Source: Actinomycetota bacterium
GTDB lineage: Bacteria > Actinomycetota > Actinomycetes > Actinomycetales > Microbacteriaceae
Assembly: GCA_020160915.1 (NCBI GenBank)
Contig: JAIUPK010000005.1
Coordinates: 1 to 64,000 of the forward strand
DNA: 64,000 nucleotides
Direction of reading: 5' to 3'
The notes under the pieces were generated by a model. The model did not search any database and was not told the origin of the DNA. It saw nothing but the letters and a program-made list of their open reading frames with translations. Every line of letters starts with the position of its first letter. Position 1 is the stretch's first letter. This document shows, piece after piece, positions 54,206-63,061 of this stretch. A program made the translations under genes and the position numbers.

Positions 54206-55570
54206 GTGGCCGAACGAATCGACACCCTACTCATCCTCGGCGCCGGCGGCGACCTCACCTCCCGGCTGCTCCTGCCGGGCGTCGCGAGCTACCTCGGCAG
54301 CGAGCGCGGCGAAAGACTGACGGTCATCGGGGTGGACCGCGGCGAGGTGACCCCGGCCCAGTGGCGTGAGCGCGTGACCACCGCGTTCGCCACGGAGAAC
54401 TCTCGGCTGGCGGCATCCGTCGCCAAGTCATCGATCTATCTGCAGGCGGATGCCACGAACCCCGCCGATCTGGCCAGGGTGCTGGCGCAGGCTCCGGGCC
54501 GCATCGCCGTGTACTTCGCGCTGCCGCCCGCGGTCACCCTGCTCGCGGTCAAGGCGCTGGACTCCCTCGAGCTGCCGAAGGGCATCCTGTTCGCGCTGGA
54601 GAAGCCGTTCGGAACCGACCTGGCCACGGCGAAGTCGCTCAACCGGAGGCTGCAGAAGATGCTGCCCGAGGAGCAGCTGTTCAGGGTCGATCACTTCCTC
54701 GGCAAGTCGACCGTGCTCAACCTCCTCGGGTTGCGCTTCGCGAACCGCATCTTCGAACCGCTGTTCTCGGCGCCGAACATCGAGCGGGTGGAGATCACGT
54801 TCGACGAGGAGTTGGCACTCGAGGGCCGGGCGGGCTACTACGACAAGGCGGGCGCCCTCGTGGACATGATCCAGAGCCACCTGCTGCTGGTGCTGGCGCT
54901 GGTCGCGATGGAGCCGCCGGCCAGTGTCGATTCGGAGGACTTGCGGGGCGGCATGGCTCAGGTGCTTCGGGCGACCCGGCCGTGGCGCAAGAACGGCACG
55001 TCCAGCCGTCGCGCCCGCTACGGCGCGGGCACGATCGACGGTCGGCGCCTGCCCGCCTACGTGGACGAGAAGGGGGTCGACCCTGGTCACGGCACCGAGA
55101 CTCTCGCCGAGCTGACGTTGGCCATCGACAACTGGCGCTGGGCGGGTGTGCCGTTCGTGCTGCGGTCGGGCAAGGCACTGGGGGAGGCGCGACAGGAGAT
55201 CGTCATCGTGTTCCGCGATGTGCCTCACCTGCCCACCGGTCTGCGCGGCATCGCCGGTCCGTCGGCGCTGCGCATCTCGCTCAAGCCGGCCACCCTCGAC
55301 CTCGACCTCGTGATCAACGGCGAGGGCGACCCGTTCACCCTCGACCGCACGGTGCTGCACACCGACCTCGGCGCGGGGGAACTCAGCGCCTACGGTGAAG
55401 TTCTGTCGAGCCTGATCGATGCCGACCCGACGCTGTCGGTGCGCGGAGACGTCGCTGAGGAGTGCTGGCGCATCGTCAGCCCCGTGCTCGCGGCGTGGCG
55501 CAAAGACGCGGTGCCGCTGGAGACCTACGCGGCCGGTTCCGACGGTCCCAACTCGTGGGGCCGCCGTTAG
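54206..55570 (+). CDS. zwf: Glucose-6-phosphate dehydrogenase
   Basis: A 454-residue enzyme of the oxidative pentose-phosphate pathway, oxidising glucose 6-phosphate to 6-phosphogluconolactone with NADP+. The N-terminal Rossmann motif is GAGGDLTSRLLLP; EKPFG and the active-site RVDHFLGKSTVLN are present. It is somewhat shorter than usual (about 480-510), as in actinobacterial secondary G6PDH copies. TAGGGT is six bases before GTG 54206. No pentose-phosphate partner gene is nearby, so it may be an accessory paralogue. Confidence 0.9.
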   Translation: MAERIDTLLILGAGGDLTSRLLLPGVASYLGSERGERLTVIGVDRGEVTPAQWRERVTTAFATENSRLAASVAKSSIYLQADATNPADLARVLAQAPGRIAVYFALPPAVTLLAVKALDSLELPKGILFALEKPFGTDLATAKSLNRRLQKMLPEEQLFRVDHFLGKSTVLNLLGLRFANRIFEPLFSAPNIERVEITFDEELALEGRAGYYDKAGALVDMIQSHLLLVLALVAMEPPASVDSEDLRGGMAQVLRATRPWRKNGTSSRRARYGAGTIDGRRLPAYVDEKGVDPGHGTETLAELTLAIDNWRWAGVPFVLRSGKALGEARQEIVIVFRDVPHLPTGLRGIAGPSALRISLKPATLDLDLVINGEGDPFTLDRTVLHTDLGAGELSAYGEVLSSLIDADPTLSVRGDVAEECWRIVSPVLAAWRKDAVPLETYAAGSDGPNSWGRR

Positions 55571-55592
55571 CCTGCGCGGCTAGGGGGAGGCG

Positions 55593-56381
55593 CTAGGCGA
55601 AGAATCCCACGAGCTCGGGTTTGATCGCGTCATCCTTCACCTGGTGGGTCTGGCCCGCGAGAGTGCGCTTGATCGAACCGGGGATGGCGCTGGCCACCCC
55701 GTCGACCGCGGCGACCATGTTCGGCTTGGCCTTGCTGCCGCCCATCACGAGCGCCGGGGTGGTGATGCGGCCCAGCGTCGCGGTGGGCACCTCGAAGCCG
55801 TGCATGATCGTGGCGTCGTAGGGCAGGGTGTGGGCGACCGCCTTGAGCGAGGTGAACACCTTCGGCATCAGCCGCATCATGAGCGGCAGGAACGCCGGGC
55901 CACCCACCATGTCGACCATGAAGTAGCCGACCGCCCCGCCCCGGTCGCCTCGGTCGAGCCGGGCGTTGAGCTCCGCGAGGAAGTCGGGCTTCACGCCCTT
56001 CTTCTCGGCGATTCCCACGTAGGGCGCCTCATAGCTCGCCAGCTTGCGCATGCGAACACCGGATGCCGCAGCCTGAAGCACGAGCGCGCCGCCCGACGAG
56101 TACCCCAGCACGTAAGCCTCCTCACCGGTCGCGTCGATGACCGCCGCGAGGTCTTCGTACTCGCGCTCGGGCGCGTACTCGGGACTATCGCCGCTCTCGC
56201 CCCGGCCGCGCCGATCGTAGAAGTACACGGTGTACCGGTCGGAGAAGGCGGTCGCCGCGCTGCGGCACGGGCCGAAGTCGCGGTAGCACATCGCGCCATC
56301 GACGAGCACGAGCGCGGGGCCCGAGCCCACCTTCTCGTACGCGATGCGGGTGCCGTCCTTCGACGTGACGAATTCGGTCAT
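55593..56381 (-). CDS. Alpha/beta hydrolase
   Basis: A 262-residue alpha/beta hydrolase: oxyanion region VLVDGAMCYR, nucleophile elbow GYSSGG, and a late His in GQTHQVKDD. Its ATG overlaps the SRPBCC stop by four bases, as third gene of an ArsR-SRPBCC-hydrolase operon. Substrate unknown. Confidence 0.88.
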   Translation of the reverse strand: MTEFVTSKDGTRIAYEKVGSGPALVLVDGAMCYRDFGPCRSAATAFSDRYTVYFYDRRGRGESGDSPEYAPEREYEDLAAVIDATGEEAYVLGYSSGGALVLQAAASGVRMRKLASYEAPYVGIAEKKGVKPDFLAELNARLDRGDRGGAVGYFMVDMVGGPAFLPLMMRLMPKVFTSLKAVAHTLPYDATIMHGFEVPTATLGRITTPALVMGGSKAKPNMVAAVDGVASAIPGSIKRTLAGQTHQVKDDAIKPELVGFFA

Positions 56382-56845
56382 GCCTGTGCTCCTTCGAAGA
56401 TGGTGGTGAGCTTGTCGAACGATTCGTTCCAGCCCTGGGTGGTGGGTTCGACGAAGCCGTCGGGGAACGGTCCCTGGTGCATCGTCAGGCGGGTGGTGTC
56501 GCCGTGGTCGTGCAGCTGCACCCGCACGATCACGTTGTCGAGCTCGCCGAATCCGGTGTCGGCGGCGAGGGACATCTCGAGATAGGTGGGCGGCTCGGCG
56601 ATCAGGATGGTCGCCGTGAGCGGGTGCACACCGTACTCATCCTCCATCGTGAGCTTCCAGACGCCGCCCTCGCGCGCATCCACTTCGACGCTCTCACGGG
56701 GCACGGTCACCATGTGCGGTCCGAACCACTGCACGAGCAGGTCGGGGTCGGTCCAGAACTTCCACACCACGTCGATCGGCGCGGCAAAACTGCGGGTGAT
56801 GTACACGTCGCGGTCGGTGACGGCCGGCAGTTCTCGGTCAGTCAT
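56378..56845 (-). CDS. SRPBCC (AHSA1-like) protein
   Basis: A 155-residue AHSA1-type START-like protein (YITRSFAAPIDVVWKFWTDP, WFGPHMVTVP, GWNESFDKLTTIFE). Such proteins bind small hydrophobic ligands and commonly follow ArsR-like regulators. It overlaps the ArsR gene by eight bases and the hydrolase gene by four. Confidence 0.9.
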   Translation of the reverse strand: MTDRELPAVTDRDVYITRSFAAPIDVVWKFWTDPDLLVQWFGPHMVTVPRESVEVDAREGGVWKLTMEDEYGVHPLTATILIAEPPTYLEMSLAADTGFGELDNVIVRVQLHDHGDTTRLTMHQGPFPDGFVEPTTQGWNESFDKLTTIFEGAQA

Positions 56846-57194
56846 CGGGGGTCTCCTTCTCTGCCTGTGCCTGTTCCTGGTAGGCGGCGAGGGCGTGGTC
56901 GAGGGTGTCGAATGCCGAGTTCCAGAAGCGCTTGTACCGTTCCATGTACTCGCTAGCCTCCTTCAGGGCCGCCGGCTCCAGATGACTGAGGCGCGCAGTT
57001 CCCACCCGCGTGCGCGAGATCAGGCCGGCGTTCTCGAGCACCTTGAGGTGCTGCGAGATGGCTGGCTGACTCATGGCGAAGGGGCTGCCCAGTTCGGCGA
57101 CGCTCGCGTCCCCCGCCTCGAGGCGCGTGAGCAGCGCCCTGCGGGTGGGGTCGGCGAGTGCAGCGAACACCGCGCTCAGCTCGTCTACGGGCAT
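56838..57194 (-). CDS. ArsR family regulator
   Basis: A 118-residue winged-helix protein: ALADPTRRALLTRLEAGDASV, FAMSQPAISQHLKVLENAGL and RVGTARLSHLEPAALKEASE. No metal-binding Cys set is visible, so it belongs to the metal-free ArsR group found with SRPBCC genes. It heads the three-gene operon and has a palindrome upstream. ATG 57194 has TAGATT eight bases upstream. Confidence 0.93.
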   Translation of the reverse strand: MPVDELSAVFAALADPTRRALLTRLEAGDASVAELGSPFAMSQPAISQHLKVLENAGLISRTRVGTARLSHLEPAALKEASEYMERYKRFWNSAFDTLDHALAAYQEQAQAEKETPDD

Positions 57195-57212
57195 CCATAA
57201 CCAATCTATTTC

Positions 57213-57228
57213 ATAAGCAATTGCCTAT
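57213..57228. promoter_or_regulatory. ArsR operator candidate
   Basis: ATAAGCAATTGCCTAT, a near-perfect 16-bp palindrome (one pair of positions mismatched), lies between the ArsR operon and the divergent SRPBCC gene. Confidence 0.65.
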
Positions 57229-57303
57229 AGAATAGGGATGCCCGCGGCCGCTGTCAAGCGTCGCGCCTCCCATCTCGCAACCCGCGTGCTACGAATAGCA
57301 GTT

Positions 57304-57783
57304 ATGACACGAAGCTCGAGCGCGCAGGCGACCGCGGTAGCCCAGACCACACCGAAGCGCGCCTGGGAGATCTCCGGCCCGCTCGACCCCACAAAGTACT
57401 ACCCGAAGTTCGGACCCCTTCCCGCGGTCGTCGGCGTGCGGGATCAGACCGGCCCGTGGGACACCGTCGGTCAGAGTCGCACGCTCGTGCTCTCCGATGG
57501 CAGCTCCGTGGTCGAGACGATCACCGACGCCGACTCGCCCACCTTCTTCGCCTACGAGTTGAGCAACTTCACCAAGCTGTTCGGAAGGCTGGTCGCGGGG
57601 GCACGCGCCGAGTGGCGGTTCGAACGCACCGACGCCGGCACGAGCATCCAGTGGACCTACACGTTCCACGCCAAGCGCGGCCGCGGCTGGATCGTCGCGG
57701 CAATCGTGCGCCTGTTCTGGGCGCGCTACATGACCCGCGTGCTGCCGCCGATCGCGCGGGCAGTCGAGTCAGCGGCGGGCTGA
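57304..57783 (+). CDS. SRPBCC-like protein
   Basis: A 159-residue protein with a START/SRPBCC-like fold (GPLDPTKYYPKFGPLPAVVG, ETITDADSPTFFAYELSNFT, WRFERTDAGTSIQWTYTFH). It is divergent from the ArsR-SRPBCC operon and may share the operator region. ATG 57304 fits the start of the domain; ATG 57238 is possible but would add a short basic extension. Confidence 0.78.
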   Translation: MTRSSSAQATAVAQTTPKRAWEISGPLDPTKYYPKFGPLPAVVGVRDQTGPWDTVGQSRTLVLSDGSSVVETITDADSPTFFAYELSNFTKLFGRLVAGARAEWRFERTDAGTSIQWTYTFHAKRGRGWIVAAIVRLFWARYMTRVLPPIARAVESAAG

Positions 57784-57787
57784 GTTC

Positions 57788-58279
57788 CTATGCCGTCTTC
57801 ATCACGTCGGCGGTGAAGCCCTGCACTCGCGCGAGCAGCCCGTCGATGCGTTGCTCCAGCAACTGCTCCTGACTCTGCAGGGCCGAGGCCGGCGGCAGGA
57901 TGCGGATGAGGTGCGAGCACGCGAGGTCATCGCAGATGTAGGTGCCGATCGTGTTGCCATCGCGACCCGCCTGGCCTGCGCGGGCAGCGGAGAACATCGT
58001 CACCTGGTCGCTCGCCCGGGTGATGCGGCACAGCGCGCACATCGCCGCGATGCCCGGCTGAAGCGAGAATTCGGAGGCCCGCAGCACGATGCCGACGGGC
58101 CGATCGTCGAGCCAGTGCACCAAGTAGCCGCGCTGGTGGGACTGCTGGTCGCGCCAGCCGAGGTACTCGCGTACCTCCCAGATCACGTCGTGCAGTCCGG
58201 GCATGGGAACGCGCTCAGCCTCACCCTGTGACGCATTCACGAAGCTCGCGCGGATCTCCGCCGGGGTGAGGGGCTCCAT
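57788..58279 (-). CDS. FBP-domain (treble-clef zinc) protein
   Basis: A 163-residue protein of the bacterial FBP family, with a treble-clef zinc finger from AAMCALCR and CDDLACS, linked in other proteins to elongation factor G binding. Here it stands alone. ATG 58279 is six bases after TACGCT; an ATG 15 bases upstream overlaps that hexamer and is rejected. Confidence 0.88.
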   Translation of the reverse strand: MEPLTPAEIRASFVNASQGEAERVPMPGLHDVIWEVREYLGWRDQQSHQRGYLVHWLDDRPVGIVLRASEFSLQPGIAAMCALCRITRASDQVTMFSAARAGQAGRDGNTIGTYICDDLACSHLIRILPPASALQSQEQLLEQRIDGLLARVQGFTADVMKTA

Positions 58280-58387
58280 CCCTCCAGCGTACATACCCGC
58301 GCCGTTGCGGAGGATGACACGCGACGTGACCGACAGTGTTGTGCACCGCGTCGGCGAGTCATCCTCCGCGACTGTGGTGCGGACGGG

Positions 58388-59035
58388 TTACGGCGCGGTG
58401 AAGCCCGCCTCCGCCATGTCGATGACCTGCTGGGTCACCGCATCCGCAGCCGCCCTCGGCAGTGCGCGCAGGGGCCCATCGATCAGCAGCATGGAGAGCC
58501 CGTGCACGCTCGACCAGGCGAGGAACTCCGCGTTGGGTCGCCGCGACACCGGCATGATCTCGGATGCCACGAACTCATCCAGCGCCGCCGTGACGAGCTG
58601 GAACGGGGTGAGGCCGCTGGGCCCGGCCCGCTCGGGGCTGGTCGCGCGCTCCAGGTCTGACGATGCGATGAACGCCGTGCGGAACAGTCCCGGATTGTCG
58701 AGCGCGAAGGCGACGTAGCGGGTGCCGACGGCCCGCAGGTGCGCTCGAGCGGTCGCCGCGGCATCCGGCTCGCGCACCGCCCAATAGCTCTCGTCGATCG
58801 CGGCCGCCAACTCGGCTTGAGCTGCGTCGCACACGGCGGCGAGAAGTGCTTCGCGGTCGGCGAAGTGACGGTAGGCGGCGTTGGGTGAGACGCCGACCCT
58901 TCGGGTGGCTTCGCGGAGCACGACGGCCTCGGGGCCGCCCTCCCGCGCGAGCTCCACGCCGGCCAGCACGAGAGCGTGTCGGAGGTCGCCGTGATGATAG
59001 TTCTCACGCGGCGGTGCGGCCGTGTCCACGGTCAT
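58388..59035 (-). CDS. TetR family regulator (WHG domain)
   Basis: A 215-residue TetR protein: HHGDLRHALVLAGVELAREGG, then LREATRRVGVSPNAAYRHFAD for the HTH, and a C-terminal WHG-type ligand domain. ATG 59035 has GGAAGGA upstream as ribosome site, in a leader of about 30 bases. It is divergent from the MFS gene with a palindrome between them, and should repress both. Confidence 0.92.
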   Translation of the reverse strand: MTVDTAAPPRENYHHGDLRHALVLAGVELAREGGPEAVVLREATRRVGVSPNAAYRHFADREALLAAVCDAAQAELAAAIDESYWAVREPDAAATARAHLRAVGTRYVAFALDNPGLFRTAFIASSDLERATSPERAGPSGLTPFQLVTAALDEFVASEIMPVSRRPNAEFLAWSSVHGLSMLLIDGPLRALPRAAADAVTQQVIDMAEAGFTAP

Positions 59036-59078
59036 AGCGCCTGTCCTTCCGGTGGACGATGCCCTCATCCTATGACAG

Positions 59079-59095
59079 TGTTTACACCGTAAACA
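59079..59095. promoter_or_regulatory. TetR operator between tetR and MFS genes
   Basis: TGTTTACACCGTAAACA: perfect 7-bp arms TGTTTAC and GTAAACA around ACC, 16 bases before the MFS start codon. Confidence 0.85.
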
Positions 59096-59111
59096 TGATT
59101 GTGAGCAGGGG

Positions 59112-60461
59112 ATGACGCCAACGCAGCCAACGCAGCCGACGCGCCGCACTCTGCCGCGGGCGCTCACGCCGTTCGCCAACGGCCAGTACCGCATCCTCGC
59201 TGTCGCGCTCACCATGTCGCTGTTCGGCTCGGGCGTCTGGCTGGTGGCGCTGGTCTGGCAGATCATCGCCTTGGGCGGCTCGCCGATCGAACTTTCGTTG
59301 GTAGCCACCGGCAGCGCTGTCGGCATGATCCTCGCGGTGCTGTTCGGGGGAGTGCTGGCCGATCGCATCCCGCAGAAGCGCATCCTGCTCGCCGTCGAGG
59401 GCGCAAAAGTGCTGGTCGTGGCGGGTGTTGCCGCTCTCGCGCTCATGGGCACCCTCGAGGTCTGGCACCTCGTCATCGCGGCCACGATCCTGGGGGTCGG
59501 CGAGGGGTTCTTCTACCCCGCCTACTCGGCGCTGCTGCCGTCCGTGCTTGCGGCCGACGACCTGCTGGCCGCGAACGGGGTCGAAGGGGTGCTGCGGCCG
59601 ACGGTAATGCAGGCGCTGGGGCCGGCCATTGCGAGCGCGGCGATCGCCGTGGCATCCCCGGCCCTGGCGTTCGTGATCGTCGCGGCCGCCCAGGTCTTCG
59701 CGGTGGCGGGGCTGTTCTTCCTGCACACGACACCCGTGCGGCGCGAGCTGGGGGAGCCGACGCATCCGCTTAAGGCCTTCTTCGGCGACATCGCCGGCGG
59801 CTTCACCTACATGTTCAAGACGCCGTGGCTGCTGGCCACCCTGCTCTACGCGTGCCTGTTCGTGCTGGTTGTGATCGGCCCGATCGAGGTGCTGCTGCCC
59901 TTCGCCGTGAAGGATCAGACCGGCGGCGGCGCTGGCGCCTACGCGATCGTGCTGGCCGCGTTCGGCATCGGTGGAGCGGTCGGGTCGATTGTCGTCGCCT
60001 CGCTGAAGCTGCCGCGCCGCTACCTGACGGTGTTGAACCTGCTGTGGGGCGCGGGCTGTATACCGCTGCTCGTGATCGGCTTCACTGACCAGCTGTGGGT
60101 GATGGCCGCGGTGGTGTTCATCACCGGCTTCGGGTTCTCGGCGGCGACCGTGATCTGGGGCACTCTGCTGCAGCGCCGGGTTCCGGCGGCCCTGCTCGGT
60201 CGGGTCTCCAGTCTCGACTTCTTCGTCTCGCTGGCCCTCATGCCCATCTCGATGGCGCTCGCTGGCCCGGTCGGCGTTGCCATCGGCATCCCCGTGACCT
60301 TCGTCGTGGCCGGAGTCGTGCCGACGATCCTCGCGGTCGCGGCCATTCTCATCGCGCGCATGCCGAAGGACGAGATCGAGAATCCCCTCGATGCCGCCCA
60401 GCGCGAAATCGACCCCTCGAGCCAGGAGATCCTCGGCCCGGGAACGCCCATTCAGGGCTGA
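59112..60461 (+). CDS. MFS efflux transporter
   Basis: A 449-residue major facilitator with twelve helices (LFGSGVWLVALVWQIIAL, GVLADRIPQKRILLAVEG, which carries the MFS motif A). It resembles MFS_3/EntS-type drug exporters. Control by the divergent TetR gene at the shared operator is likely, so the pair should respond to a toxic ligand. The VOC gene follows after 15 bases. Confidence 0.9.
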   Translation: MTPTQPTQPTRRTLPRALTPFANGQYRILAVALTMSLFGSGVWLVALVWQIIALGGSPIELSLVATGSAVGMILAVLFGGVLADRIPQKRILLAVEGAKVLVVAGVAALALMGTLEVWHLVIAATILGVGEGFFYPAYSALLPSVLAADDLLAANGVEGVLRPTVMQALGPAIASAAIAVASPALAFVIVAAAQVFAVAGLFFLHTTPVRRELGEPTHPLKAFFGDIAGGFTYMFKTPWLLATLLYACLFVLVVIGPIEVLLPFAVKDQTGGGAGAYAIVLAAFGIGGAVGSIVVASLKLPRRYLTVLNLLWGAGCIPLLVIGFTDQLWVMAAVVFITGFGFSAATVIWGTLLQRRVPAALLGRVSSLDFFVSLALMPISMALAGPVGVAIGIPVTFVVAGVVPTILAVAAILIARMPKDEIENPLDAAQREIDPSSQEILGPGTPIQG

Positions 60462-60476
60462 CAGAAGGAGCACACC

Positions 60477-60860
60477 ATGTTCGAAACGTCACCGGCCTTC
60501 AGCGGATTCTCCGTCGACGACATCGACGCCGCGCTCGAGTTCTACGGCACCACACTGGGCCTGAAGGCCAGCCTCAACCACATGGGGATGATCGATCTCC
60601 ACCTAGCGACCGGTGGCCACGTGATCATCTACCCGAAGCCCAATCACGAGCCCGCGACGTTCACCGTGCTCAACTTCCCGGTCGACGAGATCGATGACGC
60701 GGTCGACGCCCTGGTGGCCGCCGGCGTGACCTTCCAGCGGTACGAGGGAATCGGCCAGGACGAGAAGGGCATCGCGCGCGGCAAGGCGGCGAACCAGGGA
60801 CCGGACATCGCCTGGTTCACCGACCCGGCAGGCAACATCCTGAGTGTGCTCTCGGACTGA
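60477..60860 (+). CDS. VOC family protein
   Basis: A 127-residue glyoxalase/bleomycin-resistance-like protein with two beta-alpha-beta-beta-beta repeats ([34 protein letters not shown]). AGAAGGAG lies seven bases before ATG 60477. It is in one operon with the MFS gene; binding of the exported compound is a plausible role. Confidence 0.92.
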   Translation: MFETSPAFSGFSVDDIDAALEFYGTTLGLKASLNHMGMIDLHLATGGHVIIYPKPNHEPATFTVLNFPVDEIDDAVDALVAAGVTFQRYEGIGQDEKGIARGKAANQGPDIAWFTDPAGNILSVLSD

Positions 60861-60895
60861 GTGATCGGCCGCTCGCGGACTGATTGACTGGGGGC

Positions 60896-62371
60896 GTGGA
60901 TCCCGCGCTCATCGCCCGTCTCGCCGCCGACCTGACCGCGGCGGACTTCACCGTCGACGGCCTCACCGAGCTGTGGGGCGAGGATGCCGCGGCAGCCCTT
61001 CACCGTGGCCAGCGGGTACCGGCGTCCCGCGCGCTCACCGACTCGCCGCTCTCGACTCTCGCCCGCGCGCTGGTGCTCGGATACCCCGTCGACCCGGCAG
61101 CCCTCGACCGCGCGCTGCCCACCCTCACCGCCGCCGGCGCGGTCACGCTCGGACTCGCGGATGCTGCGGGCTCGCCCCTGCTCGACCTGCGGCCGTACTC
61201 CGTGGTCGACGCTCGCGGCGTCGCCGCGTGGTGGATCGCCAGTGACCTGGGCGAGTTGGCGCTCGGCCACGCGATACCCGAGCATCACGTGTTGGGGGTG
61301 GGTGGGGCATCCACGACTCTGAGCGGGCTGATGCTCGCCGAGCCGGTCGAACTCGCGCTCGACCTGGGCACCGGCTGCGGCATCCAGGCGCTGCATGCGG
61401 CCCGGCACGCGAAGCGCGTGATCGCCACGGACATCTCCGAGCGCGCGCTGGAGCTCGCCCGGTTCAACGCCGCGCTCAACGGGTTCGCCAACATCGAGTT
61501 CCGGCTGGGCAGCCTGTTCGAGCCGGTCGCTGGGGAGCGCTTCGGACACGTGGTGAGCAACCCGCCATTCGTGATCACGCCGCGGATCGCCGGCGTGCCC
61601 GAGTACGAATACCGCGACGGAGGCATGGTCGGCGACGCGCTGGTCGCTCAAGTCATGCGCGACGTCGAGAAGCACCTCGTGCCCGGCGGGATCGCGCAGC
61701 TCCTGGGCAACTGGGAGTCCGGCGCCGTCGATGGCCTCGACCGCGTGCGCGGCTGGGTCGAGGCGACCGGCCTCGACGGCTGGGTTGTGGAGCGCGAGCG
61801 GCAGTCGGTCGAGCAGTACGCCGAGACGTGGATCCGTGACGGCGGCACCCGCCCCGGCCCCGAGTTCGACAGGCTCTACGCGGCCTGGCTCGACGACTTC
61901 GCCTCGCGCGGCGTCACCGAGGTCGGCTTCGGGTACGTCACCCTGCGGCGGCCTCGCTTTGGTGCGCCGACGCTTCGTCGCTTCGAGCACTACGGCGAGC
62001 CGCTCGGTGGTTCCCTCGGCGACCACATCGCGGGGGTGCTGGCCGCCCACGACTGGCTTCAGGCTCGGGATGCCGCGGCCCTCGCCGCCGCCAGCCTCAG
62101 CGTCGCACCCGACGTCACGGAGGAGCGGCACTACTGGCCGGGCGAAGAACACCCCACCGTCATGCTCCTGCGCCAGGGATCGGGCTTCGCCCGCACCATC
62201 CCGGTGGGCACCGCGCTGGCCGCGGTCGTCGGCGCGTGCGACGGGACGCTTTCGGTCGGCACGATCGTCACTGCGGTCGCCGAGCTGCTCGAGGTGGATG
62301 CCGCGGCGCTTGCGGCTGAGCTGGAACCGCAGTTGCGCGAGCTGGTGCTGGTGGGGGTGCTGCTGTACTAG
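60896..62371 (+). CDS. Methyltransferase (N5-glutamine/adenine-specific type)
   Basis: A 491-residue protein. An N-terminal helical domain (about 1-150) is followed by a Rossmann methyltransferase: ALDLGTGCGIQALHAARHAK (motif I) and the catalytic SNPPFVITPR (NPPF/Y). The C-terminal ~120 residues form a third domain (HYWPGEEHPTVMLLRQGSG). This three-part layout is common in actinobacteria; the target could be protein glutamine or nucleic acid adenine. GTG 60896 is six bases after TTGACT. Confidence 0.9.
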   Translation: MDPALIARLAADLTAADFTVDGLTELWGEDAAAALHRGQRVPASRALTDSPLSTLARALVLGYPVDPAALDRALPTLTAAGAVTLGLADAAGSPLLDLRPYSVVDARGVAAWWIASDLGELALGHAIPEHHVLGVGGASTTLSGLMLAEPVELALDLGTGCGIQALHAARHAKRVIATDISERALELARFNAALNGFANIEFRLGSLFEPVAGERFGHVVSNPPFVITPRIAGVPEYEYRDGGMVGDALVAQVMRDVEKHLVPGGIAQLLGNWESGAVDGLDRVRGWVEATGLDGWVVERERQSVEQYAETWIRDGGTRPGPEFDRLYAAWLDDFASRGVTEVGFGYVTLRRPRFGAPTLRRFEHYGEPLGGSLGDHIAGVLAAHDWLQARDAAALAAASLSVAPDVTEERHYWPGEEHPTVMLLRQGSGFARTIPVGTALAAVVGACDGTLSVGTIVTAVAELLEVDAAALAAELEPQLRELVLVGVLLY

Positions 62372-62499
62372 TCGGCAGGACCGTTCGGGATGCGGGGCAG
62401 CCCTGGCCGAGAATCATGTGCGTCTAAGTTCCTCATCTCCGCACGCTTTCGATTGATGGACTGCACCATCGGTTCAGCGTCCGCTATCCACTTGGTTAC

Positions 62500-62892
62500 T
62501 CATACTCTTGCCCGTTCGATGGCGGCCCGATACTCCGCCCGAGTCAGAGCAAGTTCGCCTGCCCGTCGGAGCACTTTCCCCGTGCGGAAGTCGACCAAGT
62601 CGACATCTGGTCGATGAGGCAGCGGTCGAGTCGTGTAACCGGCCGCGATTTCGCGTTGTTCCACTCGACCGGCCGGCGAGGGCCCCGCATTTGCCCACGA
62701 AACGGATGACAGTCCAATGGCCCCGAGGCAGATTGCCGAAATCGAACTCCACGTCACGCCCTGGGCGCCAGCCACGGCGAAAGGGATCATCAAACCAACA
62801 AGTGCCCAACCGCAGACCATGACGATGCTGTGGATGTTGTCCCACTCCTGAGCTGACCGTCCTGAAAGTAGCTGGTGCTTTTCGACCGTCAC
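62500..62892 (-). CDS. Small two-helix membrane protein
   Basis: A 130-residue protein with two membrane helices (about 22-65: SIVMVCGWALVGLMIPFAV and SSISAICLGAIGLSSVSW) and a basic soluble tail that contains FRTGKVLRRAGELALTRAEY. The start is GTG 62892, with an AGGGAG upstream. The sequence is less GC-rich and less codon-biased than its neighbours, so recent acquisition or weak selection is possible. No family recognised. Confidence 0.6.
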   Translation of the reverse strand: MTVEKHQLLSGRSAQEWDNIHSIVMVCGWALVGLMIPFAVAGAQGVTWSSISAICLGAIGLSSVSWANAGPSPAGRVEQREIAAGYTTRPLPHRPDVDLVDFRTGKVLRRAGELALTRAEYRAAIERARV

Positions 62893-63061
62893 CTCGTCAG
62901 CTCCCTAGTTTCGATTCACCGATTATCCCGGAGGCCCCACGGGTGCTACGGCAAATGCCCTGGCGGCAAGGATACCCACCCGCGCCGCTACCCAATCGAC
63001 GCGGGCCGCCCTGCCAAACTGGTCTCCGCACTTCTCGCCCACACGCGCAGCTGGAGGAACA

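Noticed and set aside
59082-62152. Two long minus-strand frames under the MFS, VOC and methyltransferase genes
   Set aside because: Shadow frames with His/Arg/Gln-rich or Val/Gly-rich translations and no domain.
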